The position numbers and the translations under genes were made by a program. From Gaeumannomyces sp. JS-464 (Eukaryota; Ascomycota; Sordariomycetes; Magnaporthales; Magnaporthaceae), in NCBI GenBank assembly GCA_002197995.1, contig NGZR01000004.1, forward strand, positions 1,550,001 through 1,614,000: 64,000 nt of DNA. Reading direction: 5' to 3'. Under the pieces are notes generated by a model that saw only the letters and a list, made by a program, of their open reading frames with translations, was not told the origin of the DNA and made no database searches. This document shows, in pieces, positions 1 to 11,514 of this stretch; the stretch's first letter is position 1; each line of letters begins with the position of its first letter.

Positions 1-189
1 TTTAAATTAGCGTTACTGGGCTTTAAAAATAACGAGTTAATAAAAGTTAACGCAAAATAAAAGTACGAAGTTAAAATTTTTTTAAATTATAAGTTAAAAA
101 ACAAGCTTAAAAAGTACTTGGTTAAATGGAAAAAGTACGGCTACGAGGAAAACACGTGGGAAAAAAAAACTAACCTTATAAACTGTTAG
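1..189 (+). pseudogene. Chromodomain at C-terminus of G1 Pol (RIP-broken)
   Basis: Frame 1 reads through to a TAG at 187-189 with one internal TAA at codon 20. The segment contains YLVKWKKYGYEENTWE, the chromodomain core (aromatic-cage and W-K-x-Y signature) that chromoviral integrases use to reach H3K9-methylated chromatin. Nearly all the frame damage is explained by CAA-to-TAA change. Matching chromodomains occur in El-2 (about 23500-23690, minus), El-3 (about 35540-35700, plus) and El-4 (about 37440-37620, minus). Confidence 0.85.
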
Positions 190-284
190 AAAGTTTTAAT
201 AAAATACCGGCAAAAGCGCTTATAAAAAGTTAGCAAAAAAGAAAAGCTTTAAAAAAGTCCGATATTATTAAACTTTTTTTTAAA

Positions 285-355
285 CGGTCGTGTTAAGATT
301 TAAACCCGAAACTTCGGTAAAAAAACCAAAGCTATACCTAATATGTTATAAAACT
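285..355 (-). ncRNA. tRNA-like sequence in G1 3' region (El-1)
   Basis: Degraded copy of the tRNA-like unit that is best preserved at 23307-23379. On the minus strand it has an acceptor-like 5' arm (revcomp of 349-355), a D-arm-like stretch, an anticodon-like stem CTTTGG/CCGAAG closing on a T-run, a T-arm remnant and the 3' acceptor CACGACC (292-286). It lies on the strand opposite gag-pol. It is probably a pseudogene; whether it was ever transcribed is unknown. Confidence 0.6.
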
Positions 356-389
356 TAAAGAAATTATTAAAAAAGTTATAACTTACCAC

Positions 390-930
390 GGGTTAAAAAG
401 CAAGCAGGTTTAAATTAGGATTAACTTCGAACTTATGCCAGTTAAAAGAAACGGCAGGAGCTACGAAAAGCGTAAATTGCGAAGCAACTTAACGAACTTT
501 CCGGTCGGCCTTTTCCCGCTTAACACGCTTTAACTCTTTTATAGCGTTAATACCACGACGGATTACACGCATTTTTTTTTAAACCATGTTTTTTTTTTAT
601 TTTCGCAAACGCTCGAGTTTATTATTTAAAGCGCGGCACTTTTCTTTTACCGTTTTAACTTCGGCTTTTATTTGCTAGTATTAAAAGCTAATAAAACGGA
701 GTTATTTAAGCGAAAAACTTAAAATGTCGCAATTTATGCGGTTTTAACTAAGGCATTCCACGCACCGAAAAAAGTTTTAAAAAAAGGCTTCGCACTTTTT
801 ACGCTTTAAAACCTCGTAATAAAAAAAGCAAAAAGGCATTTCGAAAGTAAAAAAAACGATTTAAGCAAGCAGGTTTTTACGCTAAAGGTTTTTTTTTCGC
901 AAAAAGACGTTTTCGCAGTTAACCGAACAT
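390..930 (-). pseudogene. Antisense accessory ORF of G1 (cysteine-rich, coiled coil), El-1 copy
   Basis: Homologous to the better preserved frame at 22711-23286. The start is taken at the ATG complementary to 928-930, which gives M-F-G then basic residues as in the other copies. The basic, Lys/Arg/Glu-rich coiled-coil section is recognisable between about 540 and 700 on the minus strand. Several TAA/TAG stops interrupt it. It is transcriptionally opposed to gag-pol and lies between the tRNA-like unit and the LTR. Confidence 0.65.
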
Positions 931-1044
931 TTTTTTAAAATAAAAAAGGGATAAAAAATGGTAAAGAAAAAAGTATTTACCATTAATAAAAAACGGGGCG
1001 ATAAGATAAAATTAAAAGGATTTAGCTTAAAAAGGGAAACCTAA

Positions 1045-1495
1045 TATTACGACCAGCATGCAGGCTTTAAAACGGCAAAACGGGAAAAGCTTTAAATAGT
1101 ACCCTTGCCTCGTATTAAAACACGTGGAATTACGTAACCCAAAAAGGATTTATGGATTTATAAGCAAAGCAATAAATCCAAAAGGATTTGTGGATTTATA
1201 AGCAAAGCGATAAATTTAAAAGGATTTATAAATTTGCGAGCAAAGTTACAAATTTAAAAAATCGCTAAAATAAGCGATGTGTATATAAAGGATGGGGTTT
1301 TTTTATATTTAAATAGCTTTTAACTAAGGCTTCCGCATTAATTAACTTAAGTTAACTTTTAAACATTTTTTAAGGCAAGGAATTAAATTGTCCTTTTAAA
1401 TTACGTGTTTTCTTTTAAAGTATTAAACTAGTAAAACTGTTTTTTACACCTCCCCCGAAGTGCTTTACCCTAAAAGCAAACCTTTAATTGTAATA
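1045..1495 (+). repeat. 3' LTR of El-1 (G1 family)
   Basis: Begins TATTACGACC (from TGTTACGACC) and ends AATTGTAATA (from ...GTAACA), matching the termini of the LTRs at 22168-22595, 28973-29399, 30903-31309 and 35899-36342. It carries a TATA-box-like TATATAAAG at 1282-1290. It belongs to the same sub-family as the El-3 LTRs, sharing a distinctive segment near its end (about 1410-1450) that differs from the El-2/El-4 LTRs. Confidence 0.88.
1282..1290 (+). promoter_or_regulatory. LTR TATA box (G1)
   Basis: TATATAAAG, conserved in the G1 LTRs: minus-strand equivalents at about 22377-22387 in El-2, plus-strand at 31101-31110 in El-3. Its position in the middle of the LTR, upstream of the R-like region, is what an LTR promoter needs. 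Inference only; no transcript evidence. Confidence 0.5.
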
Positions 1496-1769
1496 ATTGT
1501 TTGCTTAACGCTCGTTTCGAGCGCGTACGTAAGCAAAAAAAAAAATGTAGTTTAAAAAAAAAATGCGCGCGATCCGGCGCGGCATTAACGCTATAAAAAA
1601 GCTAAAGCGTGTCGAGCGGGAAAAAGCCGACTAGGAGGCTTTTTAAGTCGCCCTACAATTTAAGCTTTTTACAGCTTTTTTCGTTTTTTTTTAACTGGCA
1701 AGCTTTTAAAGTTAATCCTAACTTAAACCTGCTCGCCTTTTTTGGTTCGGGTAAATGCGCTTTTTTTAT

Positions 1770-1839
1770 AACCTAATAGTGTAATGGTAACACTTTTTAC
1801 CTTATTTTAAAAGTCCTAAGTTCGATTTTTGGTTAAGTT
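1770..1839 (+). ncRNA. tRNA-like sequence in El-1b
   Basis: 70 nt: acceptor arms AACCTAA (1770-1776) and TTAAGTT (1833-1839) pair at six of seven positions. The D-arm is GTGT-AATGGTA-ACAC, and the T-loop TTCGATT sits between CTAAG and TTTGG. The anticodon arm is poor. It lies downstream of the accessory frame on the same strand, the position taken by the tRNA-like unit in El-2. The C/A mismatch in the acceptor fits RIP damage. Non-functional by appearance. Confidence 0.5.
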
Positions 1840-3859
1840 AAAAGGATTAGCGATTTTCCCCGTCCTTTTGCTAACTTTTTAGCAAGCTCGCCTTTTTTAC
1901 TTGGTTTAAATAAATGCGCTTTTTACCATCCTGTTTTTTTAAACCCGTAATGCAACGGGCATTACCTTTATAGCTTTGCAAAAGTTTTAAATCCGACTTT
2001 TGCCAAGTGCGTTCATTCGAATTTGCTCGTCGCTCGGCAACCAAATCCGTATAAAGCTTTTCCTTTTTTGTTAACCTTTTTATAAATGTTTCCGCCGATA
2101 TTTTTGCAAAGCATTTTAGCAGTTTTTAAGGTTAGTTTTTTTTTTACGCGTTTTTCTTATAACCGTACCTTTTCCACTTAATTACGTACTTTTTAAACCT
2201 ATTTTTTAGTTTGTAATTTAAAATTTTTTCGATTTCGTGCTTGTTTTTTTAGCTCGACTTATATTAACTCGTTTGTTTTTAAGCTAAATAGTGCTAATTT
2301 AAATAAAAAAACGTGAAAAACCGGGTGGGATTTTATAGTTAATGGTAATGGAAATGTATAATTTACATTTAAAACTTTTTTTTAGCCTTTTAAAAGGTTT
2401 TAGTTTTTATAATTTACTTTATCGCTCGGTTATTTTACTTTAATATTGCGTCGAAAAAAGATAAACGCTATTTCCCTTTTTAAAAGCCGGTTTTTCATTT
2501 TTTTTTTGTTTATTTAAGTGGTTATACAATGTCGTAGCTTTTTTTTTAGCTTTGTTTCGAAGTGTTTACGCAGTTTAAAAAGCTCCGTTATTTGTATTTC
2601 CGTTATTAAAGCATGTTTTTTTGCTTTAAATTCCTTATACGCCGTAAGCGTAAACTCGTAATTCGCATAAAACGGTATAATTTTTATGCTTTCGTAAACT
2701 AAGCTATTATAAGCGAATTATGCTATAAAAATAGTTATATTTAATTATTTTATTTATAATTAACGTAGTAACGTAAATATTGTTTTATAGTTTAATTCGT
2801 TCGTTTCGTTTATTTATTTGTTTAAAATTAGTAAGCCGTAATTAAAAAGTGCTTCGCTTTTAGCCAATTCGTAAACCCTTTTTAAAATTTGCTTATAAAT
2901 AGCTTGTTTTTATCCGTAATTAAACGGTTTAACGTGCCGTGTTCCGTTATTACGTGTTTAATAAAAACGTACGTTAGCTTTAATAACGTCGCTGCTTTTC
3001 TTATATGGTAAAAATAAAGCATATTTAATAAGCTTGTTTATTACTACTAATATATTGTCGTATTTAAGTATAGTTGGTTTTTTTGGGAAAGTTTAATAAC
3101 GAAATTTATAATAACTTTTTATTATGCTTTATTAAACGCTGTAAAAACTGTAAAAGCTTATAAGGTTTATAGTTTATTGCTTTGTTTTTGCATAGTTTTC
3201 GCAATTTTTTATTTGTTTTATATTTTAGCTTAAGTTCCCGCGAACTTATATTAAGCTATCGTAACCGTTTTTACGTTTTAATCGCGCTTTAATAGCTATA
3301 TGCCAATTGGTTGTAAATTTGTTAGATTTTTTTTTAAGTTTAAACTTTTCCTTATTAAATTGTTTTAACGAATGTCTTTTATTGCTAAAATTAAAAATCC
3401 GTTTGGTTTTTCCGTTAAAATTACTCGTGTTTTTTTAAGTATTGCGATTTGGTAATCCGGTCGTCGGTTTAAAACGGCCGCCCGTCCGTTTTCCAACCTT
3501 TTCCGGTATTCGATCCGAATGTCGTATTTTGCAAAAACTCGCTTTAACGCACCTATTACTTATTTAATTTTTGCTAATAGTAAAATATGTTAAGTTTTAT
3601 AATTTGTATATATTATAACCTAATAGTTAGTTTTATAAAAGTATAATCGCCACTTTTTAAATGCTTAAATAATCGTTAAAAGTTTTTTATTATACATTTG
3701 GTAGTTTAATTTAAATCCGTTAACTTTTGTAAAAAAAAAAAAAACGCGTAAAAGTATAACCGTTTTTAATCGTTTCGTTATTCGAGTTGTTCGCCGATCG
3801 CGTAATTTAACGCGTTAATTTCGATTTTAAAAGGTTTTTTTTAAGTTTAAAAGTGGCTA

Positions 3860-5714
3860 ACGTGGTTTACCACCGAATGGGATAACATATTAAATGGGAT
3901 ACAAAACGCGATAACGCGACGCTTTTTTTTCCCGATTAATTCCTTTTATTAATAAAAATGATAAAAACAAACAACGAAAATCGGGTAATTTTTACTTTCC
4001 AAACTTTACAATTTAACTTATAATTAACCATTCGGAAAGCTGCGAAAATTTATTCGATCGCGAAGTTAATTTTAACACGTCGAAAGCGCGGTTAAACCGC
4101 TCGACGCGATTGCATACCCAATTTCCGGAAATTAACGGAATTCGAAAAAAAAAAACGCTTGTTAAATACATACTCGAGCTGGATTTTCGCGCATTTCCTT
4201 CACGGTTTTTTAGTGTTAAAAATATAGCCGACCGATTGCTCGCTAAACGCGACGCGAGCACCGTCGGGATTAACTAGGTTGCGAAATTCGTTAAACGCCG
4301 CCCGGAACTCGGTACGCGTTAAATTCGAAAGTACGATTATTAAAAAGCCAAATGCGAAAATCCCAAACTCGTTTTTGCGTAATTCGATTTTATGCGAAAT
4401 ACTATAGCTAAATATGGCATTTAAAATAATAACATTTATAATTTTAACGAAACCGGTTTTTTTTATAGGTATAATCGCCGCCGTTATAATTATTATAACG
4501 TCGAAAAGCCGTAATAAAGCAAAACTAATTTAGTTTAGCAATTAAAAATGTGTTATAATTATTTAAAATGTTAACTATTACGGTTAAACGGTTTTTTTTT
4601 ATTATCGTTAAAAAGCAGTACTATTTAGCTAATTGGCATTTAAAAACCGATTTTCCACGCAATTAGGTTATTTTAACGAGTTTTAATAAGTGAATTACGA
4701 AAAAGGTCGGTTTAAAATGGATTTAGCATTTCGATAAACACATTATATCGCGTATAAAAGCAACCATCGTTTATTAATGTTAAACGGTTATAAAAGTTAC
4801 CATTCGACGGATTTCGAGCTTATTATTAAAATATAATATTATTACGCTTTGCATACCTTCGCATTCGTTTTATTTTAAGCATTTAACGTTAAATGTTTTA
4901 ATTTAATAAAGCGGGCGTATAATTAATAAATTAAAAACTTAATAAAGTTACACGTTAATTACGTAATTAAAATCGAGTTTTTTTCGGCGTTTAAAAAAGC
5001 ATTTTTTAATTTTATAACCGAAAGAAATATTTAAAAAGGCTTTTAAAAAGCTAGGCTTGCTTTTTTTAATTTAAATTCGGTTTTAAAAAAGCTGGATATA
5101 AAGTTGCGAACTTTAACTCTTTTAAAAAAGCTTTTAAAACAACCCCGAACTTTAAACTTTTAAAACGCTTTAAACGGTTAAAAAAGCAACTTCGCAATTC
5201 GAACATATTAAAATTAAATTTCCAAATTACTAAAGCAGCTTTTCGACATTTAATTAACGGTTGTAAACCAGTTTGCGAAAAGGGCTAAAGCAATTATACA
5301 TCGAGTTAACCTTTTAAAAAAAAGTGTTTTAAATTACAAAAAGCGAATAAAGCATTAAGTAAACGCCGGAAAGCTAAAAAAAAACACGTATTTAATTTGG
5401 AAAGTTATTTACTATAAACGAAATACGAAATGTTTTAAACTAGTAAAAGCTAGGTAAATAGCTATAGCAAAAAATGCGCGATTATAAAGGTTAGGAAAAA
5501 AAAGCGACGGTAATTCGTCGGCGATATAACATTTGCGGTAAAATTGGACATAATACGCGCATTTGTTAAAAAAAATAAAAATGTTTGATATATACAATTT
5601 TAAATAGTTTAAATGGAATTTTAGCGTTATTAAATTAACATGCGCGTCGATTAACCGAAAGTTAGAATGGCGTGTTTTATTCGGTGTATTATTTCACTTA
5701 GTGGTAAATTACGT
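3860..5714 (+). mobile_element. Fot1/pogo-type DNA transposon, copy Fot1-A (1.86 kb)
   Basis: Flanked by TA (3858-3859 and 5715-5716). The terminal inverted repeats begin ACGTGGTTTAC and end GTAAATTACGT. The transposase frame runs on the plus strand with many RIP stops: CENP-B/Psq-like HTH near 4110-4330, DDE core with Y-N-F-N-E-T-G-F near 4440 (the first catalytic Asp has become Asn), and a C-terminal zinc knuckle near 5520-5570. It interrupts the integrase/RT region of El-1b, and El-1b resumes immediately after the TA. Confidence 0.88.
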
Positions 5715-5905
5715 TAATATTAATTCGTTTATTATAACGTTTTATAATTGTTTAAAAGCCTTTTATTTTTACCTTTTTTAATAAAACTAATGGTTGTTTT
5801 TAATAAGGTTTGTAAATGGTATAGCGATTTTGTTATAATTACGGATAAACCGTTTATAAAAGTTTAAAAATCTTAAAAACCCTCGTATTTTCGTGCCGTT
5901 TTTAA

Positions 5906-6027
5906 ATGTAAATGTAAAAGTTTTACAATATAATGCACGCTAATAAAAACCTTAGTAAATTAATAAACTACGAAAGCTAAAAAATAAAAAGGGCTATTTT
6001 ACAAATCCAAAAGCGAACTTAGTTATA
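5906..6027. other. Unassigned 120 bp between El-1b and an LTR fragment
   Basis: AT-rich DNA with no reading frame or repeat that I recognise. If the inversion proposed in this annotation is right, the right end of this stretch is the original 3' flank of El-3. Confidence 0.4.
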
Positions 6028-6139
6028 TATTATTATAATTAAATGTTTGCTTTTAAAGTAAAGCATTTTAAAAGTGTGTAAAAAACAGTTTTACTGGTTT
6101 AATACTTAAAGAAACACGTAATTTAAAAGGATAATTTTA
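6028..6139 (-). repeat. G1 LTR fragment (probable missing end of the El-3 3' LTR)
   Basis: Matches the last ~110 bp of the El-1/El-3 LTR sub-family read on the minus strand, including the segment GTAAAAAACAGTTTTACTGG that El-2 and El-4 lack. It stops at 6137 exactly where the LINE-1 3' tail begins. The El-3 3' LTR at 44490-46670 stops at the corresponding LTR position, so the two pieces together make one LTR. Confidence 0.78.
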
Positions 6140-6544
6140 TTATTATTATTAGTTATACTGCCGTTATGTTTGTAAAAACCTCGGTATTTTTGCTGTTTTA
6201 AATACATGTAAAAACCTTTAAACTCGTTTCCAAATGCGGTCCGCATCCGGCTTAATAGCTTAAAAGTAAAAACCATATTTGCTTTTCGTATACGGTTTTT
6301 TTTATATTAAACAATAGTACCGTTTGCTTAGTTTACACGATTGATTTTAAAAGTTCCATCGTAAAAGCGTTTTTATAATTAATAGTAATAATAGGAAAAT
6401 ATATAATGGAAAAGATTGTAAAAAATGTGCGTTACGCTTAAAAAGCGCCCCGATGCCGGGTTTTTTCCTTTTTATATTAGCTTTAATAGTAATAATGTTA
6501 GTTCGGTTGCTAATAATAGCCTAATTATCCGCGTTTAAGGTTTT

Positions 6545-6592
6545 CCGGCCCCGCCACGGTGCCGCACAGCTGCTTCGAGGGGGGGGGGGGTT
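6545..6592. repeat. GC-rich patch with G12 run in LINE-1 3' UTR
   Basis: CCGGCCCCGCCACGGTGCCG followed shortly by 12 consecutive G. The LINE-2 equivalent at 52078-52130 has 16 consecutive C, then GCCACG...CGTGGC able to form a hairpin. It stands out against the AT-rich surroundings and appears largely spared by RIP. Confidence 0.7.
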
Positions 6593-6869
6593 TAAACGTT
6601 ATGGTTAACTTCGGGTAATTCGGCGTAATTGTGTTATTCGCTTTCGGAAATGGCGTTCCGGTTGCGGGTTATTTCCTCGCTTATAACGCGCATTCGATCT
6701 TTTCGTTAATTATTCGCCGTTTTCGTAATTATGTTGCTCCTGCTTTATTATTATTTATATCGTGCTTTTCGGTTATGCTTTTTTTTATTTCCTTCCGCTT
6801 GCGGGTTTTTACCGTTTTTTCCCTTTTTGCTTTTAAAGGTTTTTGCTTTTCCTTTTTCGCCTTTTTTTA

Positions 6870-8300
6870 ATTTTTTATCCCGGCTTTCGATTTTTTCCTC
6901 CCACTTTTGTTTTTAACCTTCGCGTATCCTTCCACCCGCGTTTTTTCGCCTGCCTTCCCGCGTTTCGTTCCCTTTCCGGTTTTTGTTTTCCTATAGCATA
7001 GCTTTTAAAAACAAAACTTTTTATTTTCCTCGCGGTAACGCGCGTAGTGGTGCGCGCGGCGGTTATAACAGCGGTAGTAATGCGCGCGGCGTTTACGGCG
7101 GCGGCGGTGGTAGTAGCGGCGCTGCACCCGCTCCCGCTCTTTTTGCTAGCGCTCGCGATAAGCACCTATTTTCCACTTTTAACGCTAATAACTCCTCGTT
7201 TAACGAAATTCCAAACCCCCGCGTTAAGGCTATACGTACGGCTTTATACCGTTTCGTTGTTTATTTTCCTGCTAATTTTTTTTTTTTTAATTATATCGCT
7301 TATATTACTAAAAGAAGTATAAAGCGGCGGTCGTTATCTTTTCGGGTTATATTTTTTACGATTCGATAATGTATATTTCTCATATCGTTTTTCATTTTAT
7401 TCCGCTTTGCTAACTTTTTAGGCTTGCATGCAAAATTTATATTAATTGCATTTAGCGTTTTGCTAACGGTATCGAAGGTGTTAACGCCGTTCGGGGTGCT
7501 ATTATAAAGCTTATATATTCCTTATTTGTTCCGCTTTTTTCCCAGCTCGCTTTCGGGTTATGCTAACTTTTATTTTTAACTTTTCGCGTTTTAATTTGTA
7601 TAAAGTGCGCTTTTTCGCGCGGTGTTTACGTTTAAGTTTGTTATTTTTTTTCCCTTTTTTTTTACTGCTTTTCCTTATCGCTAACTTTTCGGTTTCGTTT
7701 TAATAACCTTTTATTAGTATTAAAAATTAAGTTTATACCGTTTTTCGTACTTATTAGCGGTATATCCAATCCCTTTTTAAAACTGCTATTAATTTGAAAA
7801 ATATTATAACGGAAGTTAGGTATGCTGTTAAGGTTTATAACGGTCCTATTTCGGTGTGGTATATTTTTTTACTAATGTTTTTTTTTCCAATTTCGTTATA
7901 CCATTTTAAAGTACGTTATCGCCGGGTACGGTCGTATTACGAAAAATATCGGTAAGCGGTTCGGCGTCCCGTTTAATGCTAGGTTTTCGTGCTCGTTCCC
8001 TTTTAATTTAAAAAGCGTTTTTATTATTATAATTGCATTTAATGGTTTAAGTTTCGTTTGCTTTTTTTTTAGCAATATAATGCTTTTAGCATAAGCCATA
8101 TCAGGTTAAGCCGTTAAATTTATTAACGTGTAAAATTCGTTTAACCGCATTCGGATAAAGGCATTAGCTTTAAAACGGGTTAAAATACGGGTTTATCGAT
8201 ATTTTTTTAATGTTATTTTTTTTCCGGTTCGTTAACCCTTTTATATTTGCTAAATATCCTTCGTGTAAAATCTTATTAACGCCATTTTTAATTAAATTTT
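6870..8300 (-). pseudogene. Degenerate frame in LINE-1 3' region (coiled coil, Pro-rich, basic tail)
   Basis: Downstream of ORF2 the coding strand keeps a readable frame: a segment with K-K-K-Q-T-K (7896-8099), then S-L-N-E-E-L-L-A-L-K (about 7200), a Pro-rich run (P-P-P-P then repeated P-P-R-A, about 7040-7130), and a Lys/Arg/Gly-rich tail. The same succession is present in LINE-2 at 50250-51800. I do not recognise the family. It could be an extra ORF carried by the LINE or an unusually long former ORF2 tail. The long open frames on the opposite strand here (Gly/Arg-rich) are shadows. Confidence 0.45.
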
Positions 8301-8519
8301 AACTAAATATTAGGAAAATGTTATTAACGAAATGTTTAAAAAAATGGGCAAAGCTAAAAATAATTAGCTTAGTTGGTTTTTTTTCGGTTGCGGTTCGCAT
8401 ATATAATATTAACGTCGATCCACTTTTCCTTTCCCTCGTTTCCTAATAAAGTGTTTTCGTTTAGCGTTTTATAGTTATTTATAGTTCGGTTTTTTTCCGG
8501 CTTAATAGCTTTTTTTTTT

Positions 8520-11490
8520 TCCTTTTTTTCCGCGCGTTTTTTTTCCACTTTTTTCGCTGTTTTAAAATTTATTAGTTTTCCAATTTTAAATATTATGCGT
8601 ATTGCCTTTTTAAATAATGTATTTTTTATTTCCCACAGTTCGAAATATGCTTTTCGGTTATCCGTTTATATTATTCCGGTGTTTTCCCGTTATTTATTTT
8701 AGCGGGTGCATTAAATTAGCATATGTTATGTTATTTCCCTTTATCCGCTGCCGCACTCGTATAACGGCGTTACCGCGTCGGGCACGTTTTTGCTAAATAA
8801 AAAGGCATTTAAACCCAATTTTTCCGTCCTAATTTGGATTGCTATTAAACTATATGCTTTTAGCATTCCTTTATAATATTTAACTATTTCCTTTATAAAT
8901 AAGGGGTTATCCGCTAAATACGCGGTTTTATACCGGTTCGCTTTTTTTACTGCTTTCGTTAAACTAGCAACTTTTACCTTCTATTTTATTATTACGTTAA
9001 GGTTTTAACGTTTCGCGTGTTTATATTTAAACTTTTTTTCGTTTTCGTAAAAAATTGGTTTGCGTTTCGGTTTTAGGGTTGTTTTAAATCGGTTTTAACG
9101 TTCCGCTTATTTTTTTTTTTACTTAACCGTTTTAAAAGTATAATTTCCTGCTTCGTTCCCGGTATTTTAACCTTTTAAATCGGTTCGTTACTTTCGCTAT
9201 CGCTTTATTAATCCGCTATATTATTTTAATTTCCAACCATTTATTTTTTATATTAATTACGTTTTCGTTTAAATATAAATCCAAAAATAGCACGTAAATT
9301 TCCGTTTTTAAATGGGCTAATAACGTTGCTTTATATGCTTCGGCTATTACTTTAAAATATGCTCGTTATTTTTTCGCCATTTTTTTAACTGCATTTTAGG
9401 GCCGCTTTTATAGTTTGGTTAAAAAGTGGTATATTACGGCTTTATATACCATCGCGCTTTTATATATTATTACGTATAATTATTTCGTTTTAACGAAGTT
9501 GCTTTTTTACGTTACCGCTGCAAATTTTATTATCGCTAGTTGCTATTTTTCCTGCTTATTTTTCGCTTATTTAATATGGGTTTTAAAATTTAATTTATAA
9601 TTTAGCCAAATTTCGAGGAATTTTGCCGCTAGCGATAATTGCATTTAAGTAATTCCGGTATAAACCCGGGTTTAATTTAAAACTTTAATAAAATGCATTA
9701 GCTTAGTTTTCGATACGTTAAATATTATTTTTGTTATTTTTGCTTATATTTGGCATACGTTTTAAGCTTTTTCCAATAGCCGTACCGTTTTTACTATGGT
9801 GCTTTTTATTGTTAAAAAGTTAATATCGTCGGTAAAACCGACCACCGTTATTTTTGGAATTTTTTCCAATTTATCGTATAATAACGCGATATAAAGGATA
9901 AATAATATAAGTAATAATAGTAATCCTTATAAGACTTTTACGGTTATTAGTATTAACGTTAACGTATTTCCGTTAAACCGGAGCCGGGCCGTTTTATTTA
10001 TAAGCCAGTTTTTAATTTATTTAATTATTTTTGGTAGGAATTTTTAATTTCGCATTATATCGAGCAATTTAATATAGTTAACGTTATCGAATGCCTTTAA
10101 TAGGTCGAACTGTAATAGCGAGGTTATAACACCGTAATTTTACGCTATTATTATTATATTTATCATTTGTTTAATAGCAAGTTCGGTGTTACGTTTTCCT
10201 TTATTACCCATTTATTTTTCCGGTAAAAGCCTTTTTTTTCCGCTTTGTAAGCAATCCGCCTTTTCACTATAACCTTTATAATTTTGGAAATGGATAATAA
10301 AAGTGCGATCGGTTTTCATTTTCCCGCTATTTTCCTATTTTTTATACTTTTGCCTGGCTTTAATAGCACTATTGTAAATGCATTTCGAAAACGCTTCGGG
10401 AAATATTCGAGGTCGAAGCTAGCGTTAGCTATTTTAAATATAACTATTTAACAAAGTTCGCCGTATGCATTTAAAAATCCGTTTAGTAAATTATCCGCTT
10501 TCGAGGTTTTCCAATTCCGCGTCCTTTTTAAAACCGTTAATACGTTTCCGCTTTCCGGGTTTACCATATTTTTTATTAAAAATGCGTTATAAAACGTGTC
10601 GTTATTAAACGTGGTATTTGTAATATCGGCTAGGTTTTTTTTCGGGCTAGGGTAAAACTTGGTCGTTAAAACTATTGCTTTATTTACGTAGGTATTAGTT
10701 AATTCCAGTTGCCGTTTCCTAATCGGTGTAAATCCGGTAATTTGGTTAAATCTCGTTTTTTATAACTGCGCAATTTCGCCTACCGTTTTATATTTCAAAA
10801 GGTAGCTTCGTGCTTTTTTATTTTTAATACCTTTTTAATAAACTCCTTTTAATACGCGTTAGTTGCTTTCCTTTTTTCTTTTATAAAAGCTTTATCCGCT
10901 GCTTTTAATTCGTCGTAGCTATTTTATATTTTTAACTTTATATGCGCGCGCCGCACTTTCTCGGTTTTTTTAGCGAGTTTAATAAATTTTAAGTTCCAAT
11001 ACGATGCCGCTTTAAAACTGGTTAATGCTTTTCTTTTTAGTATTAGCTTGTTAGCGATTAAGGTTAACTGGTTTATTAATGCGTTTATTTGGTTATCGAT
11101 ATCGCTCGGCGTTTTTATATTTTCGATTTTAATATGTTATATAGCCAATTGCAATGCCTTTCTTTGGTCGTTTTTTATATTAGTGTTTATTTCTTTTTAC
11201 ACTTATCTTTTAGCGGTTTTTTACCGGAGCGGTTTTATTTCGGTATTAATTAAAATTATTTAAAAGTAATGGTTTAATTTTTTTATTTTATTATTTTTAC
11301 TTTCGTATTTTACGATTAAAATGTCGGATATTTATACATAATCGATTATGCTTTTTCGCTCGCCGAATTTTTCTTTCGTTATTTTTCCGTAAAGTATTAC
11401 GAATTTAAATTTCCACCGGTGCGTTAACGAAAGTAATACGTTTACTTTTTCGTTTCGTTTATTATATACGTTTTATATAGGATAATGCAT
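8520..11490 (-). pseudogene. LINE-1 ORF2 (endonuclease C-terminus + reverse transcriptase)
   Basis: About 11470-11170 reads as the end of an exonuclease-endonuclease-phosphatase (APE) domain, with a K-S-I-I-D-Y-V motif and a degraded SDH-type motif. A helical linker (T-P-S-D-I-D-N-Q-I) typical of Tad1 elements follows. RT follows between about 10650 and 9650, with a G-F-T-D-D-I-N catalytic box near 9823-9840 that keeps both aspartates. The palm-thumb end (about 9400-9250) and a C-terminal Cys-x-Cys-Gly segment near 8770 come next, and the frame ends near 8560. I see no RNase H signature. Dozens of TAA/TAG stops: dead. Confidence 0.78.
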
Positions 11491-11514
11491 ATTAAATGCT
11501 AAGCATCGCTTAAT

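Larger units (their letters stand above)
1..1495 (+). mobile_element. Ty3/gypsy chromovirus (G1 family), copy El-1, 3' end only
   Basis: The window opens inside the integrase C-terminus of a chromodomain-containing Ty3/gypsy element. In order it holds the chromodomain, a stop, a tRNA-like sequence on the other strand, a cysteine-rich accessory frame on the other strand, and the 3' LTR. The same order, at similar spacing, recurs in El-2, El-3 and El-4, so these parts belong to the element and not to the flank. The 5' part lies outside the window. It appears to have inserted into the accessory-frame region of El-1b, because El-1b sequence starts directly after the LTR end. Confidence 0.88.
1496..5905 (-). 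mobile_element. Ty3/gypsy G1, copy El-1b, split by Fot1-A
   Basis: Reverse-oriented G1 copy collinear with 23065-25410 of El-2. 1496-1745 holds the C-terminal half of the accessory frame (plus strand). 1770-1839 is tRNA-like. About 2100-2310 (minus) is the chromodomain, and about 2400-3600 (minus) the integrase and its C-terminal region. 3860-5714 is Fot1-A. 5717-5905 (minus) resumes with the C-terminal RT segment. The copy is cut at its 3' end by El-1, and homology to El-2 stops near 5905, so most of RT, protease and gag are missing. No intact frame remains. Confidence 0.8.
6138..11500 (-). mobile_element. Tad1-like LINE, copy LINE-1 (5' truncated in APE domain)
   Basis: Non-LTR retrotransposon on the minus strand, homologous to LINE-2 (46671-52536) in inverted orientation. 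The 3' end (low coordinates) is a (TTA)n run, i.e. (TAA)n on the coding strand. Reading 5' to 3' it holds the C-terminal part of the AP endonuclease, RT, the C-terminal Cys/His segment, a 2-kb 3' region with a Pro-rich frame, and a GC-rich 3' UTR patch. The 5' boundary with G2 gag lies between about 11490 and 11515 and was set by change of homology only. Confidence 0.85.

Noticed and set aside
1943..2010. Second tRNA-like candidate in El-1b
   Set aside because: It has a strong 7-bp GTAATGC/GCATTAC hairpin and another hairpin, but the arms do not fit a tRNA cloverleaf and no acceptor pairing was found.
6983..7369. Open Gly/Arg-rich (RGG-like) frame of 128 codons, mirrored at 51361-51702
   Set aside because: It is antisense to the LINE coding strand. 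RIP creates TAA from CAA on the coding strand only, leaving the opposite frame open, and the sense strand reads as a Pro-rich segment in both copies.
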